Positions 7,419 to 14,612 of a stretch of DNA of 27,442 nucleotides are shown one piece after another (positions within the stretch are counted from its first letter, which is position 1; each line of letters begins with the position of its first letter). The translations under genes and the position numbers were made by a program. The DNA comes from CAZTDU01 sp050248795 (GTDB lineage: Bacteria; Pseudomonadota; Gammaproteobacteria; Burkholderiales; SG8-39), in contig JBFWRS010000042.1 in NCBI GenBank assembly GCA_050248795.1, positions 1 through 27,442 of the forward strand. The letters run 5' to 3'. The notes under the pieces were generated by a model. It had not been told where the DNA came from. It worked only from the letters and a program-made list of their open reading frames with translations, and did not search any database.

Positions 7419-8312
7419 ATGACAAGCGCGACGAACACCCTGCCGATGAGCCTGCCGGTGCCGTTGGCGACCGGGAGCATTGAGGCCTACATACAGACGG
7501 TCAGCCGCTTCCCGCTGCTGAGCGTGGAAGAGGAGCGCGCCCTCGGCCAGCGCCTGCGCGACGACAATGACCTCGAAGCCGCGCGCACGCTGGTGCTTTC
7601 CCACCTGCGGCTGGTCGTCTCTGTCGCGCGCAAGTACCTCGGCTACGGGCTGCCTCACGCCGACCTGATCCAGGAAGGCAACATCGGGCTGATGAAGGCA
7701 GTGCGGCGATTCGACCCGGATCGCGGCGTGCGGCTGGTGTCGTTCGCGATCCACTGGATCAAGGCGGAAATACACGAGTACATCCTGCGCAACTGGCGGC
7801 TGGTCAAGGTCGCCACGACGAAGGCGCAGCGCAAGTTGTTCTTCAACCTGCGCTCGCTGAAGACCGACCTCGCGCCGATGACCGGCGAGGATGTCGGCCG
7901 CATCGCCGCCGAGTTGAGGGTCAAGCCCGAGGAAGTCGTCGAAATGGAAACCCGGCTCAGCGGCCAGGAGATTGCCTTCGAGGCGGACGAGGACGAGGAT
8001 TCCTACGCCCCGGTGCAGTACCTTGCCGACCCGGACGCCGAACCGTCGCGCGTGCTGGAAGCCGCGGAGTCTGCCCGCCTCGAGTCCGGCGGGCTCGAAG
8101 AGGCACTTGCCGCACTCGATCCGCGCAGCCGCCGCATCGTCGAGGCGCGCTGGCTTCGCGAGCAGGGCGGTGCCACGCTCCACGACCTGGCGGCAGAGTT
8201 CAAGGTGTCCGCGGAACGCATCCGACAGATCGAGGCCAAGGCGATGCAGAAGATGCGCTCCCAGCTGACGGCACGGGGACTTGCTCCCGCGCTGGCCGCA
8301 CCCGGGAACTAA
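7419..8312 (+). CDS. rpoH: RNA polymerase sigma factor RpoH (sigma-32)
   Basis: RpoH directs RNA polymerase to heat-shock promoters. The 297-residue protein has region 1.2/2.1 (IEAYIQTVSRFPLLSVEEE), region 2.2-2.4 with HLRLVVSVARKYLGYGLPHADLIQEGNIGLMKAV (two parts of one stretch) and the RpoH-specific box QRKLFFNLRS near residue 132. The C-terminal region 4.2 helix-turn-helix contains LAAEFKVSAERIRQIEAKAM. It follows ftsX as in many Proteobacteria but has its own CIRCE-controlled promoter. Its stop overlaps by four bases the stop of sco on the opposite strand, so there is no room for a conventional terminator between them. E. coli RpoH has 284 residues. Confidence 0.97.
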   Translation: MTSATNTLPMSLPVPLATGSIEAYIQTVSRFPLLSVEEERALGQRLRDDNDLEAARTLVLSHLRLVVSVARKYLGYGLPHADLIQEGNIGLMKAVRRFDPDRGVRLVSFAIHWIKAEIHEYILRNWRLVKVATTKAQRKLFFNLRSLKTDLAPMTGEDVGRIAAELRVKPEEVVEMETRLSGQEIAFEADEDEDSYAPVQYLADPDAEPSRVLEAAESARLESGGLEEALAALDPRSRRIVEARWLREQGGATLHDLAAEFKVSAERIRQIEAKAMQKMRSQLTARGLAPALAAPGN

Positions 8313-8911
8313 CCGGCTTCGTTCAGCAGTTGCCGCAGGTCCGCGGCGAGATCTTCCGCGATGCGATCATGCCGCACGAACAGCCGCAGGCGTCCGCTGG
8401 CGTCCAGCACGTAACTCTGCGAGCTGTGGTCAATCGAGTAGGCATCGGGGCTTGATCCCTCGCGCTTTTCGTAGAAGATCTTGAATTCCTTCGCCGTACG
8501 CCGCGTCGCCTCCTCGTCGCCGTAGAGGCCGAGAAAGCGCGGGTCGAACGCCGGCACGTACTGCGACAGCACCTTCTCCGTGTCGCGCGCGGGGTCCACG
8601 GTCACGAACAGCACCTGCACGCGGTCGGCCTGCGGACCGAGCGACTTCATCACCTGCGCCATGTCGGCGAGCGTCGTGGGACAGACGTCGGGGCAGCGGG
8701 TAAAGCCGAAGAACATCACCACCAGCTTGCCGCGGAAATCCTCCAGGGTCCTCGGCTTGCCGTCGTGCCCGGTAAGCGCGAGGGAGCGGCCGAAGTCCGA
8801 CCCGGTGATGTCGGTGCTCCTGAACTTCGCACCCCCACCCTCGCAGCCGGCCAGCAGCAGGCAGGCGAGCGCCGGCAGCAGGAACGCCCTAATACGGGAA
8901 GTAGTGGTCAA
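8309..8911 (-). CDS. SCO1/SenC family copper chaperone lipoprotein
   Basis: Sco proteins deliver copper to, or reduce the thiols of, the CuA site of cytochrome oxidase subunit II on the periplasmic side. With the start used here the 200-residue product has a lipoprotein signal whose lipobox is LAGC (Cys at about residue 23). A thioredoxin fold follows, with the copper motif CPDVCP (in FTRCPDVCPTTLADM) and the distal His ligand in SIDHSSQSYVLD. The start is uncertain: no ATG or GTG sits near the signal peptide. TTG at 8911 inside the end of ctaB gives a complete signal peptide; ATT at 8893 is a less likely alternative. It is the last gene of the SURF1-ctaB segment and its stop overlaps rpoH. 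Confidence 0.9.
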   Translation of the reverse strand: MTTTSRIRAFLLPALACLLLAGCEGGGAKFRSTDITGSDFGRSLALTGHDGKPRTLEDFRGKLVVMFFGFTRCPDVCPTTLADMAQVMKSLGPQADRVQVLFVTVDPARDTEKVLSQYVPAFDPRFLGLYGDEEATRRTAKEFKIFYEKREGSSPDAYSIDHSSQSYVLDASGRLRLFVRHDRIAEDLAADLRQLLNEAG

Positions 8912-9815
8912 CCAGGAGCGCGGCAAACAGCGCGGCAAGATACACGATCGAGAAGCGGAATGTCTTCTGCGCCAGGCGGTCGCTGTACGCGACGTAAATC
9001 CGCACCGCGTAGACGATGAAGGCACCGCCAAGCACCACCGCCGCTGCGAGGTAGATCAATCCGCTCATCCGCGCGACGAATGGCAGCAGCGACGCGGCGA
9101 AGAGGATCAGCGTGTACAGCAGCACCTGCAGGCGCGTGTAGGGCTTGCCGTGCGTCACCGGCAGCATCGGCAGGCCGGCCTTGGCGTACTCCTCGGTGCG
9201 GTACAGCGCGAGTGCCCAGAAGTGCGGCGGCGTCCACGTGAAGATGATCAGGAAGAGCAGCATCGCCTCTATCGTGACGTCGCCGGTTACCGCGGCCCAG
9301 CCGAGCACCGGGGGCATGGCGCCCGAAGCACCGCCGATCACGATATTCTGCGGCGTGGCCGGCTTGAGCAGCACGGTGTAGATCACCGCATAGCCGACGA
9401 ACGTGGCGAGCGTCAGCCACATGGTGAGCGGGTTGACGAGGTCGTGCAGAACCCAAAGGCCCGTGCCGCCCACGAGCAGGGCGAATACGAGCGTCTGCGC
9501 GCCGGTCAACTCCCCTCGCGGCAGCGGCCGCGCGCGCGTGCGCTGCATCAGCGCGTCGATGCGCTGCTCGACCAGGCAGTTGACGGCCGCCGCGGCTCCC
9601 GCAACCAGGGCGATGCCGAAAGTCCCGGCAAGCAGGGCCTGCAACGGCACCATGCCGGGCGTCGACTGGAACATGCCGATCACCGCGGTGAACACGATGA
9701 GCGATACCACGCGCGGCTTGGTGAGCGCGTAGAAAGCCCTCGCACGGGCTGCGAAGGTCCGTGCCGGGCCGACAGCGAGGGTTTGGGTACTCACGGGAAG
9801 CGCGGATTTTATCAC
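8889..9815 (-). CDS. ctaB: Protohaem IX farnesyltransferase (haem O synthase)
   Basis: CtaB (CyoE) attaches a farnesyl chain to haem B to make haem O, the precursor of haem A in aa3-type oxidases. The protein is a polytopic membrane prenyltransferase of about 308 residues. The first prenyl-binding motif is NCLVEQRIDALMQRTRARP; YALTKPRVVSL at the start and YTVLLKPATPQNIVIGGASG are family signatures. FTWTPPHFWALAL follows in the second half. The start is either GTG 9815, whose G is shared with the upstream stop (TAGTG), or GTG 9794; neither has a strong ribosome-binding site. The haem A synthase gene ctaA, usually directly upstream, is not present here. Confidence 0.95.
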   Translation of the reverse strand: MIKSALPVSTQTLAVGPARTFAARARAFYALTKPRVVSLIVFTAVIGMFQSTPGMVPLQALLAGTFGIALVAGAAAAVNCLVEQRIDALMQRTRARPLPRGELTGAQTLVFALLVGGTGLWVLHDLVNPLTMWLTLATFVGYAVIYTVLLKPATPQNIVIGGASGAMPPVLGWAAVTGDVTIEAMLLFLIIFTWTPPHFWALALYRTEEYAKAGLPMLPVTHGKPYTRLQVLLYTLILFAASLLPFVARMSGLIYLAAAVVLGGAFIVYAVRIYVAYSDRLAQKTFRFSIVYLAALFAALLVDHYFPY

Positions 9816-10369
9816 TAGCTGCGGGCGTACTTGAGGATGCGCTGCAGGTCGCGGATCATGCGCGAAGGGTCCGGATCCCTCGGGTATCGCATCATCAGGT
9901 TTCCCTGCGGATCGACCAGGTACACATGGTCTGCAGGCGAGACAAGGAACGGGAACTGCGCGACGAAGCGGCCTCCCAGCGGCGGCAGGATGCGCGTTCC
10001 TTCGATCGCGGCAAGCAGTTCGGCGCCCGGCGCGCCGCTGCCGGTCAGCACCCAGACGCGTTCGACGCGGAGCTGGTCCCTGCCCTGTGCGCGGCGTACC
10101 TGGCGCATGAAGTAGAGCTTGCGCTCGCAGTACGCGTCGCACTCTGGCGCATCGAAGCTGACCATGACCCACTTGCCGCGCAATGCCTCGAACTCCGCGC
10201 CCTCGATCGGGCGGGGAGAAATCAGCTCGCCGTAGTTCCCGGTGGTGCCGGGTACCCAGTCGAACAGGAACGCGATCCATCCCAGCAAGACGGGCAGGGA
10301 GAAGACGCCGGCCAGCGCGAGCAGCTTCAGGCGCCCGAGCTTGACCGGGTCAGTCGGCAGCAGGGGCAT
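9815..10369 (-). CDS. Membrane-anchored Sco-like (thioredoxin-fold) oxidase-assembly protein
   Basis: This 184-residue protein has one N-terminal membrane helix (residues about 16-37, LLALAGVFSLPVLLGWIAFL). A periplasmic domain follows, with VMVSFDAPECDAYCERKLYFM. Its C-x-x-x-C (CDAYC) has the spacing of the Sco copper motif, and ADHVYLVDPQGNLMMRYP resembles the Sco segment that carries the distal His ligand. Proteins of this type sit between SURF1 and the haem synthase genes in betaproteobacterial oxidase clusters and are usually called hypothetical. A role in copper delivery or thiol reduction for the oxidase is inferred from motif and position. It overlaps SURF1 by 20 bases upstream and ctaB by one base downstream. 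Confidence 0.8.
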   Translation of the reverse strand: MPLLPTDPVKLGRLKLLALAGVFSLPVLLGWIAFLFDWVPGTTGNYGELISPRPIEGAEFEALRGKWVMVSFDAPECDAYCERKLYFMRQVRRAQGRDQLRVERVWVLTGSGAPGAELLAAIEGTRILPPLGGRFVAQFPFLVSPADHVYLVDPQGNLMMRYPRDPDPSRMIRDLQRILKYARS

Positions 10370-11006
10370 CGCGGCGGAAGCTCAGCACGACGAAGACGAC
10401 GACCGACAGCAAGGCAAGCGCATACCACTGCAGCGCGTAGCTCTCGTGCTTCTCCACGCCCAGGTCCGGGCGCGGCCATTCGCGCACCAGGCCGTCGTCC
10501 GCGGCGGAGTGTTGTTCTATCACCCACGGGGCGAGGCGCAGCTTCGACCATGCGGCGAATGCCTCCACGCTCGCGTTCTGCCACACGATCCCCTCGGGCG
10601 TGCCTGCGTCCATTGCGCGCGCGAAGCGCGGCAGGCGCACGCCTTCGACGCTGACCTCGCCCGCGGGCGTGCGCACGTCGGGCAACACGTCCCGGCGCGG
10701 GCCGGCTTCGATCCAGCCGCGGTTCACCAGCACGTGCGGCGCCTCGCCCGCCGCCGGCGACGAGATGCGCAGCGGCTGCACCACGTGATAGCCGGGCCGG
10801 CCGCGGTGCAGTTTGTTGTCCAGCAGCACGGTATGCCTGGCGAGGAAGGTGCCGCGCCGCTCGATCCGCTCCTGCGCCGCGGCGGCACCGCGCTTTTCCT
10901 GCGCGCGCCCGCTCTGCCAGTCTCCCAGCGCAATGCCTGCCGCGCTGGCGGCCAGCGCCAGCGCGAACGCCCAGAGCCTGGGACGGAAGGAGTATGCTCG
11001 TCGCAT
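10350..11006 (-). CDS. SURF1 family oxidase-assembly protein
   Basis: SURF1 proteins help insert haem A into subunit I of cytochrome oxidase. The 218-residue product has an N-terminal membrane helix (residues about 9-28) ending in the conserved LGDWQSGRAQEK. Core motifs are GYHVVQPLRI, VLVNRGWIEAG and the C-terminal NHxxYAxQW-like motif KHESYALQWYALA, leading into the second helix (ALALLSVVVFVVLSF). The start ATG overlaps, on the opposite strand, the ATG of the DUF2909 gene inside the palindrome CGCATGCG. Its promoter and ribosome-binding site therefore lie inside that gene. It is separated from ctaE by a terminator and the opposing gene, so it heads its own transcription unit. Confidence 0.93.
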   Translation of the reverse strand: MRRAYSFRPRLWAFALALAASAAGIALGDWQSGRAQEKRGAAAAQERIERRGTFLARHTVLLDNKLHRGRPGYHVVQPLRISSPAAGEAPHVLVNRGWIEAGPRRDVLPDVRTPAGEVSVEGVRLPRFARAMDAGTPEGIVWQNASVEAFAAWSKLRLAPWVIEQHSAADDGLVREWPRPDLGVEKHESYALQWYALALLSVVVFVVLSFRRDAPAAD

Positions 11007-11199
11007 GCGCTACCTGGTCATCGCGATGTTCGTCCTGATCGTGCTGAGCCTCGCCTCCGCGCTGGTGTTCGTATACCGCGACGAGAGCGGATCGAAGCGC
11101 GCGGTCAAGGCACTCACCATCCGCGTCGCACTGTCGATGGGCCTGTTCCTGCTGCTGATGGCCGCGTACCTGCTGGGCTGGATCCCCGGGCGGCTGTAG
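11005..11199 (+). CDS. Twin-transmembrane protein, DUF2909 type
   Basis: This 64-residue protein has two membrane helices: residues about 4-23 (LVIAMFVLIVLSLASALVFV) and about 43-61 (LSMGLFLLLMAAYLLGWIPG). A short charged loop between them holds YRDESGSKRAVKALTIR. Size, helix layout and position next to SURF1 and ctaE match the DUF2909 twin-transmembrane family found with betaproteobacterial oxidases; its function is unknown. GGAAGGAG ends 12 bases upstream of the ATG, a long but usable spacing. It is the only plus-strand gene in the oxidase cluster and is read against SURF1 (head to head) and ctaE (tail to tail). Confidence 0.85.
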   Translation: MRYLVIAMFVLIVLSLASALVFVYRDESGSKRAVKALTIRVALSMGLFLLLMAAYLLGWIPGRL

Positions 11200-11202
11200 A
11201 AA

Positions 11203-11227
11203 AAATGCCGCCTCGAGGGCGGCATTT
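11203..11227 (-). terminator. Intrinsic terminator between ctaE and the DUF2909 gene
   Basis: A perfect ten-base-pair stem (AAATGCCGCC pairing with GGCGGCATTT) closes a five-base loop. On the minus strand the stem is followed by a run of T residues (complement of the A run at 11200-11205), making a good Rho-independent terminator for the ctaC-ctaE operon. On the plus strand only three T residues follow, so termination of the DUF2909 transcript would be weaker. Confidence 0.8.
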
Positions 11228-11250
11228 GCCGGTCGTGGACTGGCGAGGCG

Positions 11251-12120
11251 TCAGACCCAGTAGACGAAGATGAACAGCCCCAGCCACACCACGTCCACGA
11301 AGTGCCAGTACCAGGCGACGCCTTCGAAGGCAAAGTGGTGATTCGGCTTGAAGTGCCCCTTCAGGCAGCGGAACCAGATCACCGTGAGCATGATCGCGCC
11401 CAGCGTGACGTGAAAACCGTGGAAGCCGGTGAGCATGAAGAAGGTCGAACCGTAGACGCCGGTGGTCAGCTTCAGGTTCAGGTCTGCATACGCATGGCCA
11501 TATTCGTAGATCTGGAAACCGAGGAAGATGAACCCCAGCGCCACCGTCGCACCGAGCCAGAACAGCAGCTTCTGGCGCTGGTTGGCGATCAGGGCCCAGT
11601 GCGCCAGCGTCACGGTCACGCCGGACGAGAGCAGCAGGAAAGTGTTCAGCGCCGGAATCCACCACGCGCCCATCGGCGAGAACTTCTCCTCGAACGCCGG
11701 GCCCGCGGACGGCCAGTGGCTGGTGAAGCCCGGCCAGACGAGCTCGTTGTGCGTGAGGCTGGACAGGTCCGGAACCGACAGCACGCGGATGTAGAACAGC
11801 GCGCCGAAGAACGCGGCGAAGAACATCACCTCGGAGAAGATGAACCAGCTCATTCCCCAGCGGAAGGAGACGTCCTCCCACTTGCCGTACTTGCCGCTTT
11901 CGGATTCGCGGATGACGTCGCCGAACCAGCGGAACATCATGTACAGGATCACCATCGCCCCCAGCGCGAGCGACACCCAGCCGCCGCCGCTGCCGTTGAA
12001 GACGAACACCGAGCCGACCGCCATCAGGAACAGCCCGACCGAACCCATGATCGGCCATGCCATCGGCTGCGGGACATAGTAGTGCTGGTGGCGTCCGCTC
12101 GTGCTTGCTGTATCCGACAT
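11251..12120 (-). CDS. ctaE: Cytochrome c oxidase subunit III
   Basis: Subunit III is the seven-helix membrane subunit that stabilises the core of aa3-type oxidases. The 289-residue protein begins MSDTASTSGRHQHYYVPQP and has the family segments WPIMGSVGLF, GMSWFIFSEVMFFAAFFGALF (two halves of one helix) and, near the C-terminus, TGFHGFHVTLGAIML followed by HFAFEGVAWYWHFVDVVWLGLF, the classic COX3 ending. A GGAGAAGAAG ribosome-binding site precedes the ATG. It is the last gene of the ctaC-ctaE transcription unit, with a terminator 24 bases after its stop. Confidence 0.97.
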   Translation of the reverse strand: MSDTASTSGRHQHYYVPQPMAWPIMGSVGLFLMAVGSVFVFNGSGGGWVSLALGAMVILYMMFRWFGDVIRESESGKYGKWEDVSFRWGMSWFIFSEVMFFAAFFGALFYIRVLSVPDLSSLTHNELVWPGFTSHWPSAGPAFEEKFSPMGAWWIPALNTFLLLSSGVTVTLAHWALIANQRQKLLFWLGATVALGFIFLGFQIYEYGHAYADLNLKLTTGVYGSTFFMLTGFHGFHVTLGAIMLTVIWFRCLKGHFKPNHHFAFEGVAWYWHFVDVVWLGLFIFVYWV

Positions 12121-12146
12121 CTTCTTCTCCCTGGTTCCTGTCCTGG

Positions 12147-12320
12147 TCAGCCGATCACGAAGCGCACGATCGCAATCAGCGTGAATACGAACACTGCCGC
12201 AAGCACGACGCCCGTGACGATCACCTGCGCCGGCGTGATCGCCGCGGTGTCGCGGTCATGCGCGACGCGCCGGCGGATGCCGAGAAATCCCGCCAGCACG
12301 GTCTTCACCGCCTCGATCAC
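12147..12320 (-). CDS. Small membrane protein, DUF2970 type
   Basis: This 57-residue protein starts with GTG and reads MIEAVKTVLAGFLGIRRRVA, followed by a linker and one membrane helix (VIVTGVVLAAVFVFTLIAIV). A conserved LAGFLGIRRR-type N-terminal segment plus one C-terminal helix is the DUF2970 pattern. Such genes lie between ctaG and ctaE in many betaproteobacteria; the function is unknown. The GTG overlaps the ctaG stop as GTGA and GGGGAAG lies 2 bases upstream, supporting this start. Confidence 0.85.
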   Translation of the reverse strand: MIEAVKTVLAGFLGIRRRVAHDRDTAAITPAQVIVTGVVLAAVFVFTLIAIVRFVIG

Positions 12321-12865
12321 GACTTCCCCTTCAAGCCGGGCACCTCGAAAAACGTGTACGAAAGCGTGATCGTGCTCACGTCCGCGGGGAGCGACGGATC
12401 GACGAGAAACACCACCGGCATGCGCCGCGTCTCGCCCGCCGCAAGCGTCTGCTGCTTGAAGCAGAAGCATTCCATCTTCTTGAAGTACCCGCCGGCGAGC
12501 ATGGGACCGTAGCTTGGTACCGCCTGCCCGGTGACGCCGCTGTCGCGCACGTTGACGATCTCGAATTCGACCGTCGTCAGTTCGCCGGGATGGACCTCGA
12601 CATGGTTCACCAGCGGACGAAATCGCCAGGGCATGTTGTGTGCGTTGCCGTCGAGCTCGATCGTCACGGTACGCGAGCGGTCGACCTGGGTGTTCACCGG
12701 CGCGGAGGCTTCGGCAACCGCCAGGTTGTTGATGCCCAGCGCCTGGCAGATTGCATCGTAGAACGGCACCAGAGCATAGCCGAAGCCGAACATGAACACG
12801 GCGACGACGGACAGCTTCACCAGCATCTGCCGGTTGGCGATCGTGCGTTCGGCGTTCTCGCTCAT
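12317..12865 (-). CDS. ctaG: Cytochrome c oxidase assembly protein CtaG (Cox11)
   Basis: CtaG/Cox11 is a membrane-anchored copper protein needed to form the CuB centre of subunit I. The 182-residue protein has one N-terminal helix (residues about 15-35, MLVKLSVVAVFMFGFGYALV) followed by PFYDAICQALGINN. The periplasmic domain contains MPWRFRPLVNHVEVHPGE and the copper-binding motif CFCF (within KKMECFCFKQQ). The ending SYTFFEVPG is also conserved. It lies 7 bases after the 31-residue small gene and overlaps the DUF2970 gene by four bases. Confidence 0.96.
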   Translation of the reverse strand: MSENAERTIANRQMLVKLSVVAVFMFGFGYALVPFYDAICQALGINNLAVAEASAPVNTQVDRSRTVTIELDGNAHNMPWRFRPLVNHVEVHPGELTTVEFEIVNVRDSGVTGQAVPSYGPMLAGGYFKKMECFCFKQQTLAAGETRRMPVVFLVDPSLPADVSTITLSYTFFEVPGLKGKS

Positions 12866-12872
12866 CTGCCCG

Positions 12873-12968
12873 TCAACCCCCGTAGAGCCAGTACTTCACC
12901 ACCACGCCAGCGAAGAACGCCAGCGCGATCGAGGCGAGGATCCAGCCGGTTCTGGCGTTCGCGTTCAC
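12873..12968 (-). CDS. 31-residue cytochrome oxidase small assembly protein
   Basis: In the 112 bases between ctaD and ctaG a GTG-initiated frame encodes 31 residues: a short polar N-terminus (MNANARTGW), one membrane helix (ILASIALAFFAGVVV) and a YWLYGG tail. It lies 9 bases after ctaD and ends 7 bases before ctaG. The aromatic tail after the helix resembles small proteins annotated at this place in other betaproteobacteria as cytochrome oxidase small assembly proteins. Function is not established; it may be a bound small subunit or a helper for CuB assembly. It is short enough to be missed by gene callers. Confidence 0.75.
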   Translation of the reverse strand: MNANARTGWILASIALAFFAGVVVKYWLYGG

Positions 12969-12977
12969 CGCTCGATC

Positions 12978-14582
12978 TCACTTGATGACCGGGGGCGTCT
13001 CGAACGAGTGGTACGGCGCCGGCGTCGGCAGGTGGGTCCACTCCAGCGAATCGGCGCCATCCCAGGGATGCTCGGGCGCCTTCTCGCCGCTCTTCAGCGC
13101 CTTCCAGATGATGAAGGGCAGCAGCAGCTGGGAGATGCCGAAGCCGAACGCGCCGATCGAGCTGATGGTGTTCCAGGTCTCGAACATCAGGGGGTAGTCC
13201 GGAATGCGCCGCGGCATCCCCGCCAGCCCGGAGAAGTGCTGCACGAAGAACGTGACGTTGAAGAAGATCATCGACAGCCAGAAATGCAGCTTGCCGAGCG
13301 TCTCGTCGTACATCTTCCCTGTCCACTTCGGGAACCAGTAGTACACGCCCGCGAACGCCGAGAACAACGCGCCCGCGACCATCACGTAGTGGAAGTGCGC
13401 CACCACGTAGTAGGTGTCGTGAAGCTGGATGTCGACCGGCGCCAGCGACAGCACAAGGCCGGTAAAGCCGCCCAGCGTGAACAGGAACAGGAACCCCAGG
13501 GCGAACAGCATCGGCGTCTCGAAGCTTAGCGACCCCTTCCACATGGTCGCCACCCAGTTGAACACCTTGACCCCGGTGGGCACCGCGATCAGCGTCGTCG
13601 CGTACATGAAGAACAGCTGCCCGGCCACCGGCATGCCGACCGTGTACATGTGATGCGCCCAGACGATGAACGACAGGATCGCGATCGACGAGGTCGCGTA
13701 CACCATCGAGGCATAGCCGAACAGGGGCTTCCTCGAGAAGGCGGGGATCACCTGCGAGATCACGCCGAAGGCGGGAATCGCGATGATGTAGACCTCGGGG
13801 TGACCGAAGAACCAGAAGATGTGCTGGTAGAGCACCGGGTCGCCGCCGCCTGCCGCGTTGAAGAAGGACGTGCCAAAGTGGCGGTCGGTGAGCGTCATGG
13901 TCACCGCACCGGCAAGCACCGGCATCGCCGCGAGCAGCAGGTACGCGGTGATGAGCCACGTCCACACGAACATCGGCATCTTCATCATCGTCATCCCCGG
14001 GGCGCGCATGTTGAGGATGGTCGTGATGATGTTGATCGAGCCCATGATGGAGCTCATGCCCAGCAGGTGCACCGCGAAGATCGTCAGGTCCATGCCCGGG
14101 CCCATCTGCACCGTAAGCGGGGCATACAGCGTCCAGCCCACGCCGGGCGCACCGCCCTCGACGAAGAACGACATGATCAGCAGCGTGCCGGCGAAGGGAA
14201 GGATCCAGAACGACCAGTTGTTCATGCGCGCGAACGCCATGTCGGGCGCGCCGATCATCATCGGAATCTGCCAGTTCGCGAAGCCGACGAAGGCCGGCAT
14301 GATCGCGCCGAACACCATGATCAGGCCGTGCATCGTCGTCATGGCGTTGAAAAACTCGGGATCGACCACCTGAAGGCCGGGCTGGAACAGTTCGGCGCGT
14401 ATCACCAGCGCCATCGCGCCGCCGACCAGGAACATCGCGAAGCTGAACCACAGGTACATCGTGCCGATGTCCTTGTGGTTCGTCGTGGTGACCCAGCGCA
14501 TGAACCCGCTGGCCGGGCCGTGGTGCCCATGATCGTCGTGGTGATCGTGTCCGTGGGCGTGGTTGTCGACGACTGCGCTCAT
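12978..14582 (-). CDS. ctaD: Cytochrome c oxidase subunit I (A1-type haem-copper oxidase)
   Basis: Subunit I holds haem a and the haem a3-CuB site and pumps protons. The 534-residue protein has twelve predicted helices. Ligands are visible: His85 (TMHGLIMVFG), CuB His261 with the cross-linked Tyr265 in GHPEVYI, the His310-His311 pair in WAHHMYTVG, and His396 and His398 in HDTYYVVAHFHYV. Glu263 in HPEVY marks the A1 family with a D-channel. The N-terminus is a His-rich cytoplasmic tail with eight His among residues 8-21. The haem is presumed to be type A, but ctaA is not in the cluster. It lies 30 bases after ctaC. Confidence 0.97.
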   Translation of the reverse strand: MSAVVDNHAHGHDHHDDHGHHGPASGFMRWVTTTNHKDIGTMYLWFSFAMFLVGGAMALVIRAELFQPGLQVVDPEFFNAMTTMHGLIMVFGAIMPAFVGFANWQIPMMIGAPDMAFARMNNWSFWILPFAGTLLIMSFFVEGGAPGVGWTLYAPLTVQMGPGMDLTIFAVHLLGMSSIMGSINIITTILNMRAPGMTMMKMPMFVWTWLITAYLLLAAMPVLAGAVTMTLTDRHFGTSFFNAAGGGDPVLYQHIFWFFGHPEVYIIAIPAFGVISQVIPAFSRKPLFGYASMVYATSSIAILSFIVWAHHMYTVGMPVAGQLFFMYATTLIAVPTGVKVFNWVATMWKGSLSFETPMLFALGFLFLFTLGGFTGLVLSLAPVDIQLHDTYYVVAHFHYVMVAGALFSAFAGVYYWFPKWTGKMYDETLGKLHFWLSMIFFNVTFFVQHFSGLAGMPRRIPDYPLMFETWNTISSIGAFGFGISQLLLPFIIWKALKSGEKAPEHPWDGADSLEWTHLPTPAPYHSFETPPVIK

Positions 14583-14612
14583 TGGCTTCTCCGAGATTTC
14601 GTGTGCGTACCG

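Noticed and set aside
14520..14565. His-rich N-terminal tail of CtaD as a special metal-binding feature
   Set aside because: His-rich starts are common in betaproteobacterial subunit I, so it is noted in the gene entry only.
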